Made by a program: the position numbers and the translations under genes. A DNA stretch of 10,281 bases, from positions 1 to 10,281 of the forward strand of contig PTKA01000018.1 of the NCBI GenBank assembly GCA_002937525.1. Direction: 5' to 3'. This DNA comes from Alphaproteobacteria bacterium MarineAlpha10_Bin3. Its GTDB lineage: Bacteria > Pseudomonadota > Alphaproteobacteria > UBA8366 > GCA-2717185. Positions 1-6,445 of this stretch are shown here, piece after piece (position 1 is the stretch's first letter; every line of letters begins with the position of its first letter). The notes beneath the pieces were generated by a model. The model had not been told where the DNA came from, did no database searches, and saw nothing but the letters and a program-made list of their open reading frames with translations.

Positions 1-285
1 CTTCCGCCGGCCGCCATAAGACAGGGTCACGATTTTGCCAAGCGTCAAGGTGCCAAGCGCCGCCTTGGCTTTTTCGGCCAGCGGCCAGGTCTTGAAATTG
101 CGCCGCCCCAGCGGCAATTTCGGCGCCTGGATGCCGACCAGCCGGACCTCGCGGCCATCGTCGAGGATCAGGGTATCGCCATCGACGACCGTGGCCACGC
201 GCCCCGATCCGTCTTGCGTCAACGGCGCCGGCCAGACCGGCCCGGCGACGATCGCCAACAAGAACACAAGGACGAATCGCTGCAT
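1..285 (-). CDS. SNase-like (thermonuclease family) secreted protein, 3' part cut by window edge
   Basis: The first 95 codons of a leftward gene, starting at the ATG whose complement is 283-285 and running off the left edge. The N-terminus is a signal peptide: one Arg, a hydrophobic stretch at about residues 4-20, then a WPAP turn. The mature part opens with the staphylococcal nuclease (OB-fold) signature: VVDGDT at 33-38, a DDGREVRLVGI hairpin, and then QAPKLPLGR at 53-61. By alignment with S. aureus nuclease, Asp37 matches Asp21 and Arg48 matches Arg35. The Ca-binding Asp40 position is Gln53 and the catalytic Glu43 position is Lys56. It is therefore an exported SNase-fold protein whose nuclease activity is doubtful. 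The second conserved arginine and the C-terminus lie outside the window. A weak GGAAA ribosome site precedes the start. Divergent from pip. Fold assignment is fairly sure; activity is unknown. Confidence 0.8.
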   Translation of the reverse strand, partial: MQRFVLVFLLAIVAGPVWPAPLTQDGSGRVATVVDGDTLILDDGREVRLVGIQAPKLPLGRRNFKTWPLAEKAKAALGTLTLGKIVTLSYGGRRK

Positions 286-355
286 GTCGTTTTCCGTGGC
301 GCTATCGGCGGTTTTGCACTATCCCCGCGACAGTTTAGAGCGAATTTGCGGGCGC

Positions 356-359
356 GGAG
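356..359 (+). promoter_or_regulatory. Ribosome binding site for pip
   Basis: GGAG sits 9 nt before the ATG at 369 and supports that start. The 83-nt divergent gap at 286-368 must also hold promoters for the nuclease-like gene and pip. A TTGCAC at 314-319 is the only -35-like box I noticed, and it has no convincing -10 partner. Confidence 0.6.
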
Positions 360-368
360 TAGATCATC

Positions 369-1322
369 ATGAGCCGGAGAGACCTGTTCCCGGAAATCGA
401 GTCCTATTCACGGGGCCGGCTGAAGGTCGATCCGCCCCATGAATTGTATTGGGAGCAAAGCGGCAACCCAGAGGGCGCGCCGGTCCTGTTCCTGCATGGC
501 GGACCCGGTGCGGGTGCGACGCCGACGAACCGGCGGTTTTTCGATCCGAAGCATTACCGCATCGTCATTTTCGACCAGCGCGGCGCCGGCCGATCCACCC
601 CGGCGGGCGATCTTACCAACAATACGACGCAAAAACTGGTCGCCGATATCGAGGCGCTGCGCATCGAGCTTGGCATCGAATCATGGCTGCTGTTCGGCGG
701 TTCCTGGGGATCGAGCCTGGCGCTGTTCTACGCGCAAAGCTATCCGCAACGCTGCCGGGGCGTGATCTCGCGCGGCATCTTTTTGTGCCGCCGCGATGAA
801 ATCGATTGGTTCCTGACCGGCATGAAGCGGATATTTCCGGAAGCCTGGCGGCAATTTTCGCAATTCCTGCCGGCAGACGAACGCGGCGATCTGCTGACCC
901 ATTATTACCGGCGCCTGACCGATCCCGACCCGGACGTTCATTTGCCCGCCGGGCTGGCGTGGAGCCGGTATGAAAGCGCCTGTTCGACCTTGCTGCCGAT
1001 CCCAGACACCACGGCGGCCGCCGCCGACCCGGCCAATGCGCTCTGCCTGGCCCGGATCGAGGCGCATTACTTCGTCAATGACTGTTTCCTGACCAACGGG
1101 ACGCTGCTGGAAAACGCCGGCCGCCTGAAAGGCATTCCCGGCGCAATCGTGCAGGGGCGATACGACATGGTCTGCCCGATCGACGCCGCCGATGCGCTGG
1201 CCGCCGCCTGGCCCGACGCGCAATACATCATCGTTCCCGATGCCGGCCACTCGGCGATGGAGCCCGGCATCCGGCGCGCCCTGGTCGTGGCGACCGAACG
1301 CTTCAAGACGCTGGCGGCATAA
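369..1322 (+). CDS. pip: Prolyl iminopeptidase (proline aminopeptidase, S33 alpha/beta hydrolase)
   Basis: A cytoplasmic peptidase of 317 residues that removes N-terminal proline from peptides, the usual size for monomeric bacterial PIPs. The alpha/beta hydrolase landmarks appear in order: the oxyanion HGGPG loop at 43-47, FDQRGAGRS at 68-76, the nucleophile elbow GGSWGS at 110-115 with catalytic Ser112, Asp266 in GRYDMVCP, and His294 in DAGHSAMEPG. Glu202 and Glu231, in WSRYES and ARIEAHYF, sit where Serratia and Xanthomonas enzymes carry the two glutamates that bind the substrate amino group. This makes PIP more likely than a generic hydrolase. There is no signal peptide. The ATG at 369 has GGAG 9 nt upstream and gives the family N-terminus (LFPEIESY). 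It stands alone or leads into pagL 61 nt downstream. No anomalies seen. Confidence 0.95.
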   Translation: MSRRDLFPEIESYSRGRLKVDPPHELYWEQSGNPEGAPVLFLHGGPGAGATPTNRRFFDPKHYRIVIFDQRGAGRSTPAGDLTNNTTQKLVADIEALRIELGIESWLLFGGSWGSSLALFYAQSYPQRCRGVISRGIFLCRRDEIDWFLTGMKRIFPEAWRQFSQFLPADERGDLLTHYYRRLTDPDPDVHLPAGLAWSRYESACSTLLPIPDTTAAAADPANALCLARIEAHYFVNDCFLTNGTLLENAGRLKGIPGAIVQGRYDMVCPIDAADALAAAWPDAQYIIVPDAGHSAMEPGIRRALVVATERFKTLAA

Positions 1323-1327
1323 CGCGC

Positions 1328-1355
1328 TTGCACGGGTCGGCTGGCATCGTATTAT
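1328..1355 (+). promoter_or_regulatory. Possible promoter for the pagL-like gene
   Basis: TTGCAC at 1328-1333 and TATTAT at 1350-1355 are separated by 16 nt, a reasonable sigma-70 geometry with a good -10 and a half-matching -35. Transcription would begin near 1362, giving a leader of about 22 nt that contains the GGAGGG ribosome site. The short 61-nt gap after pip also allows read-through from pip. Prediction from sequence only. Confidence 0.35.
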
Positions 1356-1383
1356 CCCCGTTCGGTGGAGGGTGGATACGGCA

Positions 1384-1887
1384 ATGATGCACGGGGCGAA
1401 GATATCGGTCGCGGCGGCGCTGGCGCTGGCTTCCGGCGGGACGATGGCCGGCGAAGAACCTGCCTTCATTTCGTTTCAAGCCGGCGTCTACGACGTGAAC
1501 GACGACCGCACCGCCGGTCAGTTCAACCTCGAATACCGTTCCAACTGGAAAGACTGGACCGTGAAGCCGTTCGGCGGCGTCATGGCGACCACCGACGCGG
1601 CGCTGTACGGCTATGCCGGGTTGATGATCGACGTTATTTTCGGCAACCGCATCGTGTTCACGCCGAACGTGGCGGTGGGGCTATACGCCGATGGCGACGG
1701 CAAGGAACTTGGCTCGGTGATCGAATTCCGCTCCGGGGTCGAGCTGGCCTACCGCTTCGACAGCCGCGCGCGGCTGGGAATTGCGTTTCATCACATCTCG
1801 AACGCGTCGATCTCATCCGACAATCCGGGCACCGAAACGCTGACTTTGGTGTTTTCCCTGCCGCTGAACGATCTGATCCCGAACTGA
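1384..1887 (+). CDS. pagL: Lipid A 3-O-deacylase, PagL family outer-membrane beta-barrel
   Basis: A 167-residue exported protein. PagL is an outer-membrane esterase that removes the 3-linked acyl chain from lipid A. Residues 1-22 form a signal peptide with probable cleavage after TMA (20-22). The rest alternates in beta-strand style with aromatic edges. The diagnostic motif is near the C-terminus: His137, Ser139, Asn140 (HISNAS), then NPGTE with Glu151. The 14-residue His-to-Glu and 2-residue His-to-Ser spacings are those of the P. aeruginosa PagL triad His126/Ser128/Glu140, so the enzyme looks intact. An open frame extends upstream to 1192 inside pip. I place the start at the ATG at 1384, because GGAGGG at 1367-1372 precedes it by 11 nt and a signal peptide follows directly. 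GTG 1372 and ATG 1387 are alternatives. The protein ends PN rather than in an aromatic residue. Its stop lies 3 nt from the stop of the convergent CAP gene. Confidence 0.87.
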   Translation: MMHGAKISVAAALALASGGTMAGEEPAFISFQAGVYDVNDDRTAGQFNLEYRSNWKDWTVKPFGGVMATTDAALYGYAGLMIDVIFGNRIVFTPNVAVGLYADGDGKELGSVIEFRSGVELAYRFDSRARLGIAFHHISNASISSDNPGTETLTLVFSLPLNDLIPN

Positions 1888-1890
1888 ATA

Positions 1891-2775
1891 TCATCGCGCA
1901 CCGATAGAACGCTTGCGGCCCATATCGAGCGTCCAGTAGTGGTTCTGGCGGGTGCGGCCGCCGTCGCGGGCAAGGAAGCGGTAACCGATGCCGGCGTCGT
2001 CGATGTCGCGCGCCAGCAGCGCGCGGCGGTGCGACGGCGACCCGATCCACCCGGCGACCACTTCGGAGGGCGTGCCTTGCCCGGCGGCGAGGTTTTCCAG
2101 CACGCTGGCCCAGCGATAACCGGCCCGTGTCGCGCGGTCGCCGACATTGCGTCCGTCCGGCGTCACATGGCCGAAATAATCGCGCGCCGCCATATCGTCG
2201 GCATGGGCCTGTGCTGCCCGGTTCAAGGACGCATCGAGCCGCAACGCCTTGAGCCGGTGGCGGGCGCGGAACCGGTTGACCAGCGCCAGCACCTCGCGCC
2301 GCCAGTCGGCGGCAACCTTGTGCGTCGGTTGCGCCAGCACGCCGGCCCGGTAATGATCCAGTATTCCGGAACCGCGCCGCGCATAGCCGATGCCGATTTC
2401 GCTGAACGAGGCATTCAGCAGGGCCTGGCGGCTATCGCCGTCCTCGAACCAGCGCTCGACGATGACGCGGCCATCGGCATAGCCCACGGCGATCTGCTGG
2501 GCGGCCTGCCGAAAGGCGTATCCGGCCCGCAGCAGCCGGGTGCGCAGCGTCGTCCCGGCCGGCGACTTGATGTCGAAATACTGCCGCTTGACCATATCGC
2601 GGGCATGGCCGCGCGCCAGTTGGGTCAGGCGCGCCTCCATGCGCAGGGGCGGCGCGCCGATTTCAACCCGGTAGGCATTGATCCGGCGTAACGCATCGGC
2701 CGGCGGGTCGGCCGCCACCGGTGCCGCCGCCGCCAGTGCCGCGAACGCCGCCAGAACCGGCCAGCAGCGCCGCAT
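1891..2775 (-). CDS. Exported protein with two tandem CAP (SCP/PR-1) domains, the first degenerate
   Basis: 294 residues with a signal peptide (hydrophobic 5-22, cleavage near VAADP). Two CAP domains follow, at about 26-147 and 160-287, with matching landmarks. The second carries the complete CAP tetrad: His203 (YFGHVTP), Glu227 (ENLA), Glu238 (SEVV) and His249 (SPSHRRAL), and ends with the usual YWTLDMG strand. Aligning the first on AGY and on the Trp (Trp109/Trp243), the same positions are Ile69, Gln93, Val104 and Ser115, so all four are lost. Bacterial CAP proteins are secreted and mostly uncharacterised, with peptidoglycan-linked or protease-like roles suggested for some; the function here is unknown. 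The start lies 6 nt after the mrp stop with no clear Shine-Dalgarno, so translation is probably coupled to mrp. Family assignment is confident. Confidence 0.88.
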   Translation of the reverse strand: MRRCWPVLAAFAALAAAAPVAADPPADALRRINAYRVEIGAPPLRMEARLTQLARGHARDMVKRQYFDIKSPAGTTLRTRLLRAGYAFRQAAQQIAVGYADGRVIVERWFEDGDSRQALLNASFSEIGIGYARRGSGILDHYRAGVLAQPTHKVAADWRREVLALVNRFRARHRLKALRLDASLNRAAQAHADDMAARDYFGHVTPDGRNVGDRATRAGYRWASVLENLAAGQGTPSEVVAGWIGSPSHRRALLARDIDDAGIGYRFLARDGGRTRQNHYWTLDMGRKRSIGAR

Positions 2776-2781
2776 CGCCGG

Positions 2782-3891
2782 TTATTGCATCACGATAGTG
2801 GGCATCGCCCGCCCGGACCCGCTATCGACCTTGTCCCAGATCGCGTCGGCGATGGCGCGGAACGCCTTGGCGTGCGGGCTGTCGGGATTGCTGACGACGA
2901 TCGGCCGGCCGCCATCGGAGGTCTCGCGGATCTCGATATCGAGCGGGATTTCGCCGAGAAAATCGATGCCGAGCCGGGAGGCTTCTTCCCTGGCGCCGCC
3001 ATGGCTGAAGATATCGGACCGCTCCCCGCAATGCGGGCAGGTAAAATAGCTCATATTCTCGATGATCCCCAGCACGGGAACCTCGACCTTGCGGAACATA
3101 TTCAACCCCTTGCGGGCGTCCAGCAAAGCGATGTCCTGCGGCGTGGAGACGATGACCGCGCCGGCCAGCGGCACATCCTGCGACATGGTGAGCTGCGCGT
3201 CGCCGGTGCCCGGCGGCATATCGACGATCAGAATGTCGAGATCGCCCCAGTTCACGTCGCGCAGCAGTTGCTGCAACGCGCTGGTGACCATCGGTCCGCG
3301 CCAGATCATCGCCGTGTCCTCCGGCACCAGGAACCCCATCGACATGACCTTGACGCCGTAATTCTGCATCACGTCGAGCCGCTTGCCGTCCGGGCTGTCG
3401 GGACGGCCGCTAACACCCATCATGCGCGGCTGCGAGGGGCCGTAGATATCGGCATCTAGGATGCCGGTCCGGTGGCCGCTGGCGGCCATCGCCAGCGCCA
3501 GGTTGGACGCCACGGTCGATTTGCCGACGCCGCCCTTGCCCGACGCGACGGCGACGATGTGTTTCACGCCGGGTACCAGCTGCTTGGCTTGCACCGGCCG
3601 CTCCTGGCGGCCCGGCGGCGCTTGCTGCGGTGCGGCGGCTTCCGTGTGGGCGGTCAGCACGGCGGTGACCGACAGCACGCCGGGGATCGCATCCACGGCT
3701 TGCTCGGCCGCCTTGCGCATCGGTTCGAATTGCTCGGCGAGTTTCGGGTCGACCTCGATGGCGAATCCGACATTGCCGTCCTTGACGACGAGGCCGGAAA
3801 TGATCCCGAGCGACACGATATCCTGGTCGTTTCCGGGGCCGGTAATGGTCTTTAACGCAGTGAAAACCTGTTCTTGGGTAACATTGGACAT
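2782..3891 (-). CDS. mrp: Mrp/ApbC family iron-sulfur cluster carrier ATPase
   Basis: 369 residues, cytoplasmic; this family carries and delivers Fe-S clusters to apoproteins. Residues about 5-82 form the DUF59/MIP18-like domain. A Pro/Gln-rich linker (84-105) leads to the P-loop NTPase. Visible motifs are the deviant Walker A GKGGVGKST at 118-126, DADIYGPSQPR at 146-156, the Walker B region ILIVDMPPGTGD at 220-231, and the cluster-ligating pair Cys285/Cys288 in CPHC after ENMSYF. The frame is open for 58 more codons upstream, to 4065. I choose the ATG at 3889-3891 because it starts the typical MSNVTQEQVF N-terminus, has CGGAG at 3900-3904 with an 8-nt gap, and the upstream codons run through the AT-rich control region. 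Divergent from hflK; first gene of a two-gene unit with the CAP protein. Confidence 0.95.
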   Translation of the reverse strand: MSNVTQEQVFTALKTITGPGNDQDIVSLGIISGLVVKDGNVGFAIEVDPKLAEQFEPMRKAAEQAVDAIPGVLSVTAVLTAHTEAAAPQQAPPGRQERPVQAKQLVPGVKHIVAVASGKGGVGKSTVASNLALAMAASGHRTGILDADIYGPSQPRMMGVSGRPDSPDGKRLDVMQNYGVKVMSMGFLVPEDTAMIWRGPMVTSALQQLLRDVNWGDLDILIVDMPPGTGDAQLTMSQDVPLAGAVIVSTPQDIALLDARKGLNMFRKVEVPVLGIIENMSYFTCPHCGERSDIFSHGGAREEASRLGIDFLGEIPLDIEIRETSDGGRPIVVSNPDSPHAKAFRAIADAIWDKVDSGSGRAMPTIVMQ

Positions 3892-3931
3892 GGCGGTATC
3901 TCCGGGAGGTGGCGGCGCGCGGAATTGGAGG

Positions 3932-3980
3932 GTTTGCGTATCGGTCGATGTCACCTTATATGTGTGCTGACATATATGTG
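3932..3980 (+). promoter_or_regulatory. Divergent mrp/hflK control region: 7+7 bp inverted repeat and possible RpoH-type promoter
   Basis: The gap at 3892-4068 separates divergent mrp and hflK. TATATGT at 3957-3963 and ACATATA at 3970-3976 form a perfect inverted repeat with a 6-nt spacer, an AT-rich island in GC-rich DNA. Reading toward hflK, CTTATATGTG at 3955-3964 fits the alphaproteobacterial heat-shock -10 as I recall it (CYTATNTNNG). TTTG at 3933-3936 is one base off the CTTG -35, with an 18-nt spacer instead of 17. The repeat would cover the -10 and start site, a position suited to a repressor. The transcript would begin near 3971 and carry about 98 nt of leader. TATAAG on the other strand (3955-3960) might serve mrp, but has no good -35. 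The inverted repeat is seen; its function is inferred. Confidence 0.4.
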
Positions 3981-4068
3981 ATCCATAGGCGATTTGGAAA
4001 GAGCGCCGTGGGTGCTGGCGCATTTTATTCCAATAACCTGTATCGAAAATTCGAAGGAAACCCAAACA

Positions 4069-5187
4069 ATGCCTTGGTCAAATCAATCTGGTGGCGGCGG
4101 CGGTGGCGGACAGGGTCCGTGGGGTGGCGGCGGCGGCGGCGGTCGTGGATCCGGCGGGCAGCCCCCCGATATCGAGGAATTGCTGCGCAAGGGCCAGGAA
4201 CGCGTGCGCAGCATGCTGCCCGGTGGCGGCGGCGCATCGCCGAAAGTGATTTTTCTGGTCGCCGCGGTTGCCATTGCGGTGTGGCTTGGCACCGGATTCT
4301 ATACCGTCAAGCCGGGGCAGCAGGGCGTCGCCCTGATATTCGGCAAGGTCGTCGATCAGACCATCCCGGGGCTGCACTACAATCTGCCGGCACCGATCGG
4401 CGAGGTCTATACCCCGCAGGTCGATGAATCGCGCCGCGTGGATGTGGGTTTCCGGGGTGCCGGCACATCGCGGGGCCGCAATACCGAACGCGACGTGCTG
4501 GAAGAAAGCCTGATGCTGACCAGCGATCAGAACATCGTCGATATGGATTTCACCGTTTTGTGGCGGATCAGCAATGCGACGGATTATCTGTTCAATATCC
4601 GCGGCCAGGAAGCAACGGTGAAGATCGTCGCCGAAAGCGCGATGCGCGAGGTTGTCGGCCAGACGAAGTTCGACGCGGCCGTGACCGTCGGGCGCGACGA
4701 AATACAGGATAAGACCAAGGCGCTGATGCAGTCGATTCTGGACGGCTACAAGGCCGGCATCGTGATCACGAACCTGCAATTGCAGAAATCCGATCCGCCG
4801 GGCGAGGTCATCGACGCCTTCAACGACGTGCAGCGCGCGCGCCAGGATCGCACGCGGCTGCAAAATGAAGCCGAAGCCTACGCCAATTCCATCGTGCCGG
4901 AAGCGCGCGGCCTGGCGACCAAGGACATCCAGCAGGCCACGGCCTACCGCGAACAGCAAATCCAGGAAGCGCGCGGCGAAGCCGACCGCTTTACCTCGGT
5001 CTATAAGGCCTATCTGGTCGCGCCGGAGGTCACGCGCAAGCGGATGTATCTGGAAACCATCGGCGCGGTCCTGGGTCAGGCGCGCAAGATCATCATCGAC
5101 CAGAAGGGCGGCGGCCCCGGCGTCGTTCCCTACCTGCCGCTGCCCGAAATACAAAAGCGGCAAGACAGCAATGCGTCTAGCAATTAG
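4069..5187 (+). CDS. hflK: HflK, inner-membrane SPFH-domain subunit of the HflKC complex
   Basis: 372 residues. HflK and HflC assemble into a cage-like inner-membrane complex that surrounds FtsH and limits its access to membrane substrates. The N-terminus is cytoplasmic and glycine-rich (two runs of seven Gly at 8-14 and 19-25, with PW motifs), as in other HflK proteins. One membrane segment follows at about 59-77 (VIFLVAAVAIAVWLGTGF), then the SPFH/Band 7 domain beginning YTVKPGQQGVALIFGKV, and a charged coiled-coil rich in Gln, Arg and Ala before a GG/Pro-containing tail. I start at the ATG at 4069 rather than the upstream in-frame ATG at 3994, because AAGGAAA at 4054-4060 is placed 8 nt before it and MPWSNQSGG is the family N-terminus. 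First gene of a four-gene co-directional block; 20 nt before hflC. Confidence 0.96.
   Translation: MPWSNQSGGGGGGGQGPWGGGGGGGRGSGGQPPDIEELLRKGQERVRSMLPGGGGASPKVIFLVAAVAIAVWLGTGFYTVKPGQQGVALIFGKVVDQTIPGLHYNLPAPIGEVYTPQVDESRRVDVGFRGAGTSRGRNTERDVLEESLMLTSDQNIVDMDFTVLWRISNATDYLFNIRGQEATVKIVAESAMREVVGQTKFDAAVTVGRDEIQDKTKALMQSILDGYKAGIVITNLQLQKSDPPGEVIDAFNDVQRARQDRTRLQNEAEAYANSIVPEARGLATKDIQQATAYREQQIQEARGEADRFTSVYKAYLVAPEVTRKRMYLETIGAVLGQARKIIIDQKGGGPGVVPYLPLPEIQKRQDSNASSN
4090..4143 (+). repeat. Glycine-codon (GGN) low-complexity tract in hflK
   Basis: Two runs of seven GGC/GGT/GGA codons, split by codons for QGPW, encode the Gly-rich N-terminal tail of HflK. The tract is G-rich and repetitive, so replication slippage or assembly error is possible here. 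The frame is intact in this copy. Confidence 0.75.
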
Positions 5188-5190
5188 ACG
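5174..5190 (+). other. Small inverted repeat over the hflK stop codon
   Basis: CGTCTA, a 5-nt loop GCAAT, and TAGACG form a perfect 6-bp hairpin whose right arm contains the hflK TAG stop. It ends 3 nt before the hflC ribosome site (GGAAAG, 5194-5199). There is no U-tract, so it is not a terminator. It could tune hflC translation or be chance. Confidence 0.3.
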
Positions 5191-5207
5191 ACTGGAAAGA
5201 TCATCTC

Positions 5208-6083
5208 ATGAATAAGATCACACTCGCGATTATCGGAATTGTCGTCGTCATCGGCGGCGTCCTGGTGTCTTCGGCGCTGTTCACGATCCATCAGACCGAA
5301 CAGGCGATCGTGCTGCAATTCGGCAACCCGGTGCGGGTCATCACCGAGGCGGGGCTGAACTTCAAGATTCCGTTCCTGCAAAACGTCCGCGTGTACGAAC
5401 GGCGGACCCTGAACCTCGATCCACCGGAATTCGAACTCCTGCTCACCGACAAGAAACGCATCAAGGTCGATGCCTTCGCCCGCTACCGGATTTCCGACGC
5501 CCTGAAGTTCCTGAAGGTTCTGGGCAGCGAAGCGACGGCGCGCGACCGGCTTGGCAATATCGTCAATTCGTCGGTTCGCGCCGTGATCGCCAAGACGTCG
5601 CTCACCGATTTGCTGTCGACCAAACGCGGCGATTTGATGAACCAGATTCAGGCCGAAGTTTCCCTGAAGGCCGAAACGCTGGGCATCTCGATCATCGACA
5701 TCCGGATCGGCCGGACCGATCTGCCGCCGCAAACCAGCCAGGCGGTGTTCAACCGGATGCGCACCGAACGCGAACGCGAAGCGCGCGAACTGCGCGCCGA
5801 GGGCGGCGAGATCGCCCAGAAAATCCGCGCCAACGCCGATCGGGAAAAAACCATTCTCCTGGCCGAGGCGACGCGCATATCGGAGCAATTGCGCGGCGAA
5901 GGCGATGGCGAACGCAACCTGATTCTGGGCCGGGCCTACAACCAGGACACCGAATTCTTCCAGTTCTACCGGTCCTTGCGCGAGTACGAGAAAAACCTGG
6001 CGGGCAACGACACCACGATGGTGCTGTCGCCGAACAGCGATTTCTTCCTCTACTTCAACAACATCGACGGGAAGGCCAAATAG
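5208..6083 (+). CDS. hflC: HflC, SPFH-domain partner of HflK
   Basis: 291 residues, a typical length for HflC. A short cytoplasmic start (MNKIT) leads directly into one membrane segment at about 5-25. The SPFH/Band 7 domain follows (TIHQTEQAIVLQFGNPVRV, then AGLNFKIPFLQNV and the VYERRTLNLD strand typical of HflC). A long Arg/Glu/Ala-rich coiled coil covers about 185-240 (RTEREREARELRAEGGEIAQ). The C-terminal region (FFQFYRSLREYEKNL, then VLSPNSDFFLYF) is the conserved HflC end. The bulk of the protein is expected on the periplasmic face, where HflK and HflC alternate in the cage around FtsH. The ATG at 5208 has GGAAAG 8 nt upstream. It sits 20 nt after hflK and is surely co-transcribed with it. 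No protease catalytic residues are expected or seen. Confidence 0.96.
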   Translation: MNKITLAIIGIVVVIGGVLVSSALFTIHQTEQAIVLQFGNPVRVITEAGLNFKIPFLQNVRVYERRTLNLDPPEFELLLTDKKRIKVDAFARYRISDALKFLKVLGSEATARDRLGNIVNSSVRAVIAKTSLTDLLSTKRGDLMNQIQAEVSLKAETLGISIIDIRIGRTDLPPQTSQAVFNRMRTEREREARELRAEGGEIAQKIRANADREKTILLAEATRISEQLRGEGDGERNLILGRAYNQDTEFFQFYRSLREYEKNLAGNDTTMVLSPNSDFFLYFNNIDGKAK

Positions 6084-6098
6084 CCCAGATGCCGGCCC

Positions 6099-6284
6099 GT
6101 GACTGATTTCGTCACGGCGCTGGCGCTGATCCTGGTGATCGAAGGCGCGCTGTATGCGCTGTTTCCGCAAGGAATGCAGCGCATGATGCGCGGCGCGCTG
6201 GAAATCCCGCCGACGGTGCTGCGCTACGGCGGGATTGCGGCGTTGGCGCTCGGTTTCGCGATTGTGTGGCTGATTCGGCGTTGA
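6099..6284 (+). CDS. DUF2065 small inner-membrane protein (YjeT-like)
   Basis: 61 residues with two predicted membrane segments, about 3-22 (FVTALALILVIEGALYALF) and 42-59 (RYGGIAALALGFAIVWLI), joined by a positively charged loop containing MQRMMRGALEIPP. This is the DUF2065 pattern, a family often found directly after hflC; E. coli YjeT occupies the same place. No function is established that I can name with confidence. The position suggests a small accessory of the HflKC complex, which is an inference. It starts at GTG 6099, 15 nt after the hflC stop. The nearby ATG at 6089 is in another frame and stops after five codons. No clear Shine-Dalgarno precedes it, so translation may be coupled to hflC. 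Confidence 0.85.
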   Translation: MTDFVTALALILVIEGALYALFPQGMQRMMRGALEIPPTVLRYGGIAALALGFAIVWLIRR

Positions 6285-6305
6285 ACTGCTAGCCAGATGG
6301 ACGGA

Positions 6306-6337
6306 TTGCCTTAATTGCGGCCAAATAGTGATATATT
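6306..6337 (+). promoter_or_regulatory. Weak candidate promoter ahead of the Do protease
   Basis: The 161-nt gap after the DUF2065 gene holds an AT-rich patch: TTGCCT at 6306-6311 and, 17 nt on, TGATAT at 6329-6334 (overlapping TATATT at 6332-6337). Transcription would start close to 6341, leaving a leader of about 105 nt before the GTG start. I see no intrinsic terminator in this gap, so read-through from hflC is also possible. Low-confidence prediction. Confidence 0.25.
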
Positions 6338-6434
6338 GATGGCATGATTGGCTCGGCGATTGACTCGCGCGCCGCCGGCTCCCACATGGCGAAGCCAAGG
6401 GAACGAGCCCCGTTGCGGGCCATTCAAGGATTAT

Positions 6435-6440
6435 GGAGGA
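6435..6440 (+). promoter_or_regulatory. Strong Shine-Dalgarno that sets a GTG start for the Do protease
   Basis: GGAGGA lies 5 nt before GTG 6446. The two upstream in-frame ATGs at 6344 and 6386 have no comparable site. Starting at the GTG puts the hydrophobic signal core about 20 residues in, which suits an exported protein better than starting 34 residues earlier. Confidence 0.6.
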
Positions 6441-6445
6441 CATTC

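Noticed and set aside
35..442. Plus-strand open frame of 135 codons at the left edge
   Set aside because: It is antisense to the SNase-like gene, has no recognisable domain, and overlaps the start of pip. The minus strand gives a signal peptide and a VDGDT nuclease motif.
3892..4065. 58-codon N-terminal extension of Mrp
   Set aside because: It would run across the AT-rich palindromic control region and shows no family similarity. The ATG at 3891 has a good ribosome site and the usual N-terminus.
4090..4143. GGN repeat as a CRISPR-like or mobile repeat
   Set aside because: It is in frame and encodes the glycine-rich tail normal for HflK.
4078..5163. Long minus-strand open frame of 361 codons opposite hflK
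   Set aside because: Shadow of a GC-rich gene; the translation is composition-like with no motif, while the plus strand is unmistakable HflK. The same holds for the 437-codon frame at 5184-6497 opposite hflC.
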